Shown here: piece by piece, positions 58,612-64,000 of the stretch
How the letters are laid out: each line of letters opens with the position of its first letter
Numbering within the stretch: position 1 is the stretch's first letter
NCBI RefSeq assembly: GCF_902859945.1
Contig: NZ_CADIKL010000014.1
Location: forward strand, 105,614-169,613
Length of the DNA: 64,000 bases
Source: Paraburkholderia caffeinitolerans
Lineage (GTDB): Bacteria; Pseudomonadota; Gammaproteobacteria; Burkholderiales; Burkholderiaceae
Direction: 5' to 3'
Notes under the pieces: generated by a model
The model's input: only the letters and a program-made list of their open reading frames with translations
The model's database searches: none
Told to the model about the DNA's origin: nothing
Made by a program: the position numbers and the translations under genes

Positions 58612-59403
58612 ATGCGAACCAAGCCATTGATTGGAGTCACCGCCGATCGCACGATGATGGGACCGCACGCGTCGCACGTGGCCGGCGAGAAGTACATCGC
58701 CGCCGCCGTGGACGGCTCGGGCGGGCTCGTGCTGGTGCTGCCGGCGCTCGGCGCGCGACAGGCCACGGCCGACCTGCTCGAAGCCGTGGACGGCCTGCTC
58801 TTCACCGGCAGCTATTCGAACGTGGAGCCGCATCGTTACGGCGGCACGGCCAGCGCAACGGGCACGCTGCACGACCCCGAGCGCGACGCCACCACGCTGC
58901 CGCTGATGCGCGCAGCCATCGAAGCGGGCGTGCCCGTGCTCGGCATCTGCCGCGGTTATCAGGAGATGAACGTCGTGTTCGGCGGCACGCTGCATCAGCA
59001 AGTGCATGCCGTTGAAGGCTTCGACGACCATCGCGAGAACAAGGCCGACACGCTGGACACGCAATATGGTCCGGCGCACGCCATCGCGCTGGCCGAGGGC
59101 GGCTTGCTGCAACGACTCGCCGGCGGAGCACGCGAAGCCCGCGTGAATTCGCTGCACGGGCAAGGCATCGAAACGCTCGGCGGCAATCTCGTTGTGGAAG
59201 CAACGGCACCGGACGGCCTTATCGAAGCGATCAGCGTGGCCAATGCAGCGAGCTTCGCGCTCGGCGTGCAATGGCATCCCGAATGGCAGCACGCGCAGAA
59301 CGCGCTATCCACTGCGATCTTCCGCGCCTTCGGCGACGCTTGCCGCGCTCGCATGCTGGCCCGAATACCGCGCGGAGCCGAGCGCCAATCAATGCACGCA
59401 TGA
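58612..59403 (+). CDS. puuD: Gamma-glutamyl-gamma-aminobutyrate hydrolase (class I glutamine amidotransferase-like)
   Basis: The ATG at 58612 gives 263 residues. The nucleophile is Cys113 in VLGICRGYQEMNVVFGG, with His222 and Glu224 in VQWHPEWQ and the oxyanion loop GLLFTGSYSNVEP. PuuD frees GABA from gamma-glutamyl-GABA in the putrescine pathway. It precedes puuA by 31 bp and shares its direction, so they form one operon. SpuA-like proteins of Pseudomonas are close relatives. Confidence 0.93.
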   Translation: MRTKPLIGVTADRTMMGPHASHVAGEKYIAAAVDGSGGLVLVLPALGARQATADLLEAVDGLLFTGSYSNVEPHRYGGTASATGTLHDPERDATTLPLMRAAIEAGVPVLGICRGYQEMNVVFGGTLHQQVHAVEGFDDHRENKADTLDTQYGPAHAIALAEGGLLQRLAGGAREARVNSLHGQGIETLGGNLVVEATAPDGLIEAISVANAASFALGVQWHPEWQHAQNALSTAIFRAFGDACRARMLARIPRGAERQSMHA

Positions 59404-59434
59404 CGCCGGCTCATACAGAACAGAGAGAATCATC

Positions 59435-60769
59435 ATGAACGACATCGACGACTTCCTGAAGAAGCACCACATTACCGAAATCGAAGCGATCATCCCCGAC
59501 ATGGCGGGCATCGCGCGCGGCAAGATCATCCCGCGCAGCAAGTTCGAATTCGGCGAGAACATGCGCCTGCCTCAAGCGGTGATGATCCAGACCGTGACCG
59601 GCGACTATCCGGAAGACGGCAGCTTCACCGGCGTCACCGACCCCGACATGGTGTGCGTGCCCGACCCCTCGACCATCCGCATCATTCCGTGGGCCGTCGA
59701 CCCCACGGCGCAAGTGATCCACGATTGCGTGCACTTCGACGGCACGCCGGTCGAGATCTCGCCGCGCCGCGTGCTGCGCCGCGTGCTCGAACTCTACGAA
59801 GCGAAGGGCTGGAAGCCCGTAATCGCGCCGGAGCTGGAGTTCTATCTCGTCGACATGAACAAGGATCCGGATATTCCGCTCGCGCCGCCCGTGGGCCGCA
59901 CGGGCCGCCCGGAAACGGGCCGCCAGGCGTATTCGATCGAAGCGGTCAACGAATTCGACCCGCTGTTCGAAGACATCTACGAGTACTGCGATATTCAGGG
60001 CCTCGAAGTCGACACGCTGATTCACGAAGTGGGCGCGGCGCAGATGGAGATCAACTTCCTGCACGGCGACGCCCTGAAGCTCGCGGACCAGGTGTTCCTC
60101 TTCAAGCGCACGGTGCGCGAAGCGGCGCTGCGCCACCATATGTACGCCACGTTCATGGCGAAGCCGATGGAGAACGAGCCGGGCTCGGCCATGCACATGC
60201 ACCAGAGCATCGTGTCCTCCGAAAACGGCCAGAACCTCTTCACGGGCGCGGACGGCAAGGCGACCGACATGTTCTACGCGTACATCGCCGGCCTGCAGAA
60301 GTACACGCCCGCGCTGATGCCGATCTTCGCGCCGTACATCAACTCGTACCGCCGCCTCTCGCGCTTCATGGCCGCGCCGATCAACGTCGCCTGGGGCTAC
60401 GACAACCGCACGGTGGGCTTTCGCGTGCCGCACTCGTCGCCGGGCGCGCGCCGCATCGAGAACCGCATTCCGGGCGTCGACACGAACCCGTACCTTGCGA
60501 TGGCCGCGACGCTGGCCGCGGGCTACCTCGGCATGACGCAGCACCTCAAGCCGACCGAGCCCCTGCTCTCCGACGGCTATTCACTGCCGTACCAGTTGCC
60601 GCGCAACCTCGAAGAGGGCCTGACGCTGATGAGCGCATCGGAGCCGCTGAAGGAGATTCTTGGCGAGAAGTTCGTGCGCGCGTATCTCGCGCTCAAGGAA
60701 ACCGAATACGAAGCCTATTTCCGCGTGATCAGCTCGTGGGAACGCAGGCACCTGCTGCTGCACGTGTAA
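59435..60769 (+). CDS. puuA: Gamma-glutamylpolyamine synthetase (glutamine synthetase family)
   Basis: From the ATG at 59435 the protein has 444 residues. Glutamine-synthetase features are IPDMAGIARGKIIPRSKF, the metal-site APELEFYLVD and HEVGAAQMEINF, NEPGSAMHMHQSI and the ATP-site SFxx-type region RRLSRFMAAPINVAWGYDNRTVGFRVPHSSPGARRIENRIPG. It lacks the adenylylation loop of GlnA, as PuuA/SpuB proteins do. It glutamylates putrescine and other polyamines, protecting the amine during oxidation. Located between puuD and the aminotransferase gene. Confidence 0.93.
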   Translation: MNDIDDFLKKHHITEIEAIIPDMAGIARGKIIPRSKFEFGENMRLPQAVMIQTVTGDYPEDGSFTGVTDPDMVCVPDPSTIRIIPWAVDPTAQVIHDCVHFDGTPVEISPRRVLRRVLELYEAKGWKPVIAPELEFYLVDMNKDPDIPLAPPVGRTGRPETGRQAYSIEAVNEFDPLFEDIYEYCDIQGLEVDTLIHEVGAAQMEINFLHGDALKLADQVFLFKRTVREAALRHHMYATFMAKPMENEPGSAMHMHQSIVSSENGQNLFTGADGKATDMFYAYIAGLQKYTPALMPIFAPYINSYRRLSRFMAAPINVAWGYDNRTVGFRVPHSSPGARRIENRIPGVDTNPYLAMAATLAAGYLGMTQHLKPTEPLLSDGYSLPYQLPRNLEEGLTLMSASEPLKEILGEKFVRAYLALKETEYEAYFRVISSWERRHLLLHV

Positions 60770-60788
60770 CAGAAAGGAGAAACGAAAC

Positions 60789-62231
60789 ATGAACTATCGA
60801 ATCGACGCCCCCGCCAGCGCGCTGCAAGAAGTGCCGACGACGCTGCGCGCGCAATCGACGCAAAGCGCGCGCTCGACCGCCGAGTACCGCGCGCTCGACG
60901 CCGCGCATCACATCCATCCGTTCTCCGACATGGGCTCGCTCAACAAGGCTGGCAGCCGCGTGATCGTGAAAGCGAAGGGCGTGTACCTGTGGGACTCGGA
61001 AGGCAACCAGATCATCGACGGCATGGCCGGACTCTGGTGCGTGAACGTGGGCTACAGCCGCAAGGAACTGGCCGATGCCGCCTACAAGCAGTTGCAGGAA
61101 CTGCCCTTCTACAACACCTTCTTCAAGACCACGCATCCGCCGGTGATCGAGCTTTCGGCGCTGCTCGCCGAGGTGTCGCCCGAGCCGTTCAATCACTTCT
61201 TCTATTGCAACAGCGGCTCGGAAGGCAACGACACGGTGCTGCGCATCGTGCACCAGTACTGGCTCACGCAAGGCAAGCCTTCGAAGAAGGTCGTCATCTC
61301 GCGCAAGAACGCCTATCACGGTTCGACCATCGCGGGCGGCACGCTCGGCGGCATGGGCTACATGCACGAGCAGATGCCCTCGAAGGTCGAGAACATCGTG
61401 CACATCGATCAACCGTACTTCTTCGGCGAAGCGCAAGGCGACATCACGCCCGAAGAGTTCGGCCTCGAACGTGCGCAACAGCTCGAGGCGAAGATTCTCG
61501 AAGTGGGCGCGGAGAACGTGGCCGCGTTCATCGGCGAGCCGTTCCAGGGCGCGGGCGGCGTGATTTTCCCGCCCTCGACCTACTGGCCGGAAATCCAGCG
61601 CATCTGCCGCAAGTACGACATCCTGCTGTGCGCCGACGAAGTGATCGGCGGCTTCGGGCGCACCGGCGAATGGTTCGCGCATCAGCACCTGGGCTTCGAG
61701 CCCGATCTGGTCACGATGGCCAAGGGCCTCACGAGCGGCTATGTGCCGATGGGCGCAGTGGGCATCCATGACCGCGTGGCGAAGGCGCTCATCGAGAACG
61801 GCGACTTCAATCACGGCCTCACGTACTCGGGCCATCCGGTGGCGGCGGCCGTGGCGGTTGCGAACCTCAAGCTGCTGCGCGACGAGAAGATCGTCGAGCG
61901 CGTGAAGACGGACACCGGCCCGTACTTCCAGCAGCGCCTGCGCGAAACCTTCGCCAATCACCCGATCATCGGCGACATCTCGGGCGCCGGTCTGGTCGCG
62001 GGCCTGCAGCTCGCCGAGGACCCGAAGTCGCGCAAGCGCTTCGCGAATGGCGGCGACGTGGGCACGATCTGCCGCGACTTCTGCTTCAACGGCAACCTCA
62101 TCATGCGCGCCACCGGCGACCGCATGCTGCTCTCGCCGCCGCTCGTGATCACGCGCGCCGAGATCGACGAAATCGTGACGAAGGCGAAGAAGGCCATCGA
62201 CGCAACCGCGCAACAACTGGGACTTTCGTAA
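60789..62231 (+). CDS. spuC: Polyamine (putrescine/spermidine):pyruvate aminotransferase
   Basis: This 480-residue class III aminotransferase carries the PLP aspartate Asp283 (LLCADEVIGGFGRTG), the Schiff-base Lys312 (TMAKGLTSGYVPMGAVG) and YCNSGSEGNDTVLRIV. It has the typical length and N-terminus (HHIHPFSDMGSLNKAGSRVIVKAKG) of SpuC/PauX-type enzymes. These transfer an amino group from putrescine or its glutamyl derivative to pyruvate. A transaminase next to puuA may replace the amine oxidase PuuB, which is not in the window. AGAAAGGAGAAACGAA precedes the ATG. Confidence 0.92.
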   Translation: MNYRIDAPASALQEVPTTLRAQSTQSARSTAEYRALDAAHHIHPFSDMGSLNKAGSRVIVKAKGVYLWDSEGNQIIDGMAGLWCVNVGYSRKELADAAYKQLQELPFYNTFFKTTHPPVIELSALLAEVSPEPFNHFFYCNSGSEGNDTVLRIVHQYWLTQGKPSKKVVISRKNAYHGSTIAGGTLGGMGYMHEQMPSKVENIVHIDQPYFFGEAQGDITPEEFGLERAQQLEAKILEVGAENVAAFIGEPFQGAGGVIFPPSTYWPEIQRICRKYDILLCADEVIGGFGRTGEWFAHQHLGFEPDLVTMAKGLTSGYVPMGAVGIHDRVAKALIENGDFNHGLTYSGHPVAAAVAVANLKLLRDEKIVERVKTDTGPYFQQRLRETFANHPIIGDISGAGLVAGLQLAEDPKSRKRFANGGDVGTICRDFCFNGNLIMRATGDRMLLSPPLVITRAEIDEIVTKAKKAIDATAQQLGLS

Positions 62232-62310
62232 CGCTGCAAACGTAAGGGCCGGCGGCGCACAACGGGGTGCGTGCGCCGCCCGCCAATCCTCACCTTCCAG
62301 GGATATCAAC

Positions 62311-63432
62311 ATGAGTGTCAGTCATCTTCGTCACGCTGTCGCGCTCGCCGCGCTTGCTGTATGCGCGGGCCTCACGGCGACCTCGAGCGCGCCGGCGCAC
62401 GCCGCCGACGGCCAGCTCAATGTCTACAACTGGTCCGACTACATTGCGAAGGACACGATCCCGAACTTCGAAAAGCAGTCGGGCATCCACGTGAAGTACG
62501 ACAACTACGATAGCGACGACACGCTGCAAGCCAAGCTGCTCGCCGGCAGCTCGGGCTACGACATCGTGGTGCCCACCTCGAATTACATGGCCAAGCAGAT
62601 CCAGGCCGGCGTGTACCAGAAGCTCGACAAGTCGAAGATCCCCAACCTCGCGAACCTCGACCCCGTGCTCATGCACATGATCGCCGACGCCGATCCGGGC
62701 AATCAGTACGGCGTGCCCTGGGCCTTCGGCACCGACGGCATCGGCTACAACCAGGAGGCCGTCGAAAAGGCACTCGGCCCGAATGCGCCGGTGGACAGCT
62801 GGGCGCTCGTGCTCGACCCCGCCAATCTTTCGAAGCTCAAGAGCTGCGGCGTGTCGTTCCTCGATCAGGCCGTGGACGTGTTCGCAGCGACGCTGCAATA
62901 CATGCACAAGGACCCGAACAGCACGAACCCGGCCGACTACCAGGCCGCCTATGAAGTGCTGAAGAAAGTCCGCCCGTACATCACGCAGTTCAATTCGTCG
63001 GGCTACATCAACGACCTCGTGAACAACGATGTTTGCGTGGCGGTCGGCTGGTCGGGCGACGTAGGCATCGCGCACCGCCGCGCCGAAGAAGCCAAGCGCT
63101 CGTATCACATCAAGTTCTCGAACGTGAAGGAAGGCGGGCTGCTCTGGTTCGACGTGATGGTGATTCCGAAGGACGCGCCGAATGCCGAGAACGCGATGAA
63201 GTGGATCAACTACATCGAAGATCCGAAGGTCAACGCGGCCATCACCAACGAAGTGTTCTATCCGACCGCGAACAAGGCCGCGCGCCAGTTCGTGACGCCT
63301 GGGGTCGCGCAGGACCCGACGGTTTATCCGTCCGAAGACGTGCTCAAGAAGATGACGCTGATGAAGCCGATGCCGGCCGACATCCTGCGCCTCGAAAACC
63401 GCCTGTGGTCGCAGTTGAAGACCGGCCACTGA
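62311..63432 (+). CDS. potF: Polyamine (putrescine) ABC transporter substrate-binding protein
   Basis: The 373-residue precursor has a signal peptide at about 1-31 and a mature start DGQLNVYNWSDYIAKDTIPNFEKQSGIHVKYDNYDSDDTL, the motif of PotD/PotF/SpuD proteins. Other blocks are YDIVVPTSNYMAKQIQAGVYQKLDKS, DPGNQYGVPWAFGTDGIGYN and the late LWFDVMVIPKDAPNAENAMKWINYI. It binds putrescine or spermidine in the periplasm. Its stop is followed by two hairpins before potG, consistent with higher expression of the binding protein. Confidence 0.94.
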   Translation: MSVSHLRHAVALAALAVCAGLTATSSAPAHAADGQLNVYNWSDYIAKDTIPNFEKQSGIHVKYDNYDSDDTLQAKLLAGSSGYDIVVPTSNYMAKQIQAGVYQKLDKSKIPNLANLDPVLMHMIADADPGNQYGVPWAFGTDGIGYNQEAVEKALGPNAPVDSWALVLDPANLSKLKSCGVSFLDQAVDVFAATLQYMHKDPNSTNPADYQAAYEVLKKVRPYITQFNSSGYINDLVNNDVCVAVGWSGDVGIAHRRAEEAKRSYHIKFSNVKEGGLLWFDVMVIPKDAPNAENAMKWINYIEDPKVNAAITNEVFYPTANKAARQFVTPGVAQDPTVYPSEDVLKKMTLMKPMPADILRLENRLWSQLKTGH

Positions 63433-63730
63433 TCGACTGAACAGATCGGTTATCCGCCCTGGAAGGAAGCCGAAGCAGAAGGAAGGAGACAACGCGCGGA
63501 AGAGGGATCGCTCGACCCCTCTTCCTCAGAAGTTCGCTGTTTCGAAGTCCGGTTGAGTGCGTCGCCCCCCTTTTTTTAAATCGACGCACTAGCCTCCAAC
63601 GAGCCCAGTTCGCAGTACTGATATCCGCGAGTCGCCTCGAGCGCCCCGTGTGGGGCAACTCGCGCCCGCGTTTGCCCAATCTGGCAAGAACATGCCAGTG
63701 CATGCGATCAGAAAGGAACCCAGTTACATC
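63433..63730. other. Hairpin-rich spacer between potF and potG
   Basis: GGAAGAGGG/CCCTCTTCC (63498-63525) and AGTGCGTCG/CGACGCACT (63556-63590, with a C6-T7-A3 loop) are perfect 9-bp stems. They could attenuate the transporter ATPase gene or protect potF mRNA. Confidence 0.6.
63556..63590. repeat. Perfect inverted repeat with C/T homopolymer loop
   Basis: AGTGCGTCG and CGACGCACT enclose a 17-nt loop of C6, T7 and AAAT. Confidence 0.75.
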
Positions 63731-64000
63731 ATGAATCCGACGTCCAAAGTCAACGCCTCAGAAGCCGCTCGCGCCAATACCGCGGCTAGCTCCCGCGACG
63801 CCTTCGTGCGTATCGAAAACGTCGTCAAGAAGTTCGGCGACAGCGTCGCCGTCAACAACGTGAGCCTGAACATCGCGAAGAACGAGCTTTTCGCGCTGCT
63901 CGGCAGCTCGGGCTGCGGCAAGTCCACGCTGCTGCGCATGCTCGCGGGCTTCGAAACGGCCACCTCGGGCAAGATCTTCGTCGACGGCGAAGACCTCGCG
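63731..64000 (+). CDS. potG: Polyamine ABC transporter ATP-binding protein (3' end outside window)
   Basis: The gene runs off the right edge; 90 codons are visible. MNPTSKVNAS is followed by VRIENVVKKFGDSVAVNNVSLNI and Walker A GSSGCGKST with LLRMLAGFETATSGKIFVDGEDLA, typical of PotG/PotA-type ATPases. It would energise import of putrescine/spermidine with permeases beyond the window. The ribosome site (AAAGGAA) is about 12 nt from the ATG. Confidence 0.9.
   Translation, partial: MNPTSKVNASEAARANTAASSRDAFVRIENVVKKFGDSVAVNNVSLNIAKNELFALLGSSGCGKSTLLRMLAGFETATSGKIFVDGEDLA

Noticed and set aside
1..64000. tRNA or rRNA genes
   Set aside because: I looked for T-loop and cloverleaf patterns by eye and saw none; a covariance search would be needed to be sure.

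Overview
The window is chromosomal DNA from a high-GC betaproteobacterium, most probably Paraburkholderia, Caballeronia or Burkholderia. The basis is the codon bias, a Burkholderia-type trimeric porin, DUF2917/DUF2242/DUF2783 proteins, and dense catabolic clusters each carrying its own regulator. I saw no rRNA, tRNA, CRISPR array, insertion sequence, integrase or origin. Gene names rest on reading translated sequence against known family motifs; no database search was run.

Layout. 1-12 kb: the start of a fumarylacetoacetase-fold enzyme gene, then a dispersed oxalate unit: frc (formyl-CoA:oxalate CoA-transferase), a FadR-type GntR regulator and, about 6.5 kb away, an OxlT-like oxalate/formate antiporter. 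The three are linked by a shared TGTGATATATCACA operator. Between them lie a DUF2917 gene, a porin and an mprF-virJ (lysyl-phosphatidylglycerol) operon. 12-24 kb: ahpC/ahpF peroxide defence, LysR/pirin/DoxX, a class III aminotransferase, a rubredoxin-domain protein, LuxR/nitrilase, an amino-acid permease and a DUF2242 lipoprotein. 24-27.6 kb: lysE/lrp, then an AT-richer islet with a YhcG-type PD-(D/E)XK nuclease and a broken HEPN-like gene.

27.6-36 kb is a complete reductive pyrimidine degradation locus: a divergent RutR-like TetR regulator, its likely operator, N-carbamoyl-beta-alanine amidohydrolase, dihydropyrimidine dehydrogenase (preT, preA), an NCS1 transporter and dihydropyrimidinase. 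36-42.5 kb: DUF2783, FAD monooxygenase and an atypical metallo-beta-lactamase-fold protein, divergent from two tandem IclR regulators and a cytochrome P450. 42.5-49 kb: a sugar or polyol ABC importer with an RpiR regulator and an SDR dehydrogenase. 49-52 kb: acetoacetate decarboxylase, 3-hydroxybutyrate dehydrogenase and a patatin. 52-55.4 kb: an AEC carrier, and a DHA2 drug exporter divergent from a MarR regulator. 55.5-64 kb: a polyamine (putrescine) catabolic and uptake locus: aldehyde dehydrogenase, PuuR-like regulator, PuuD, PuuA, SpuC-type aminotransferase, PotF and the start of PotG.

The most useful leads are the three-site oxalate operator set, two orphan terminators that imply unannotated transcripts (about 3.8-3.96 kb on +, about 24.68-24.9 kb on -), a 13-bp-period palindrome array before mprF, a probably leaderless marR mRNA, an intercistronic hairpin after the ABC binding-protein gene, and an AT-rich 0.9-kb regulatory gap in the polyamine locus.
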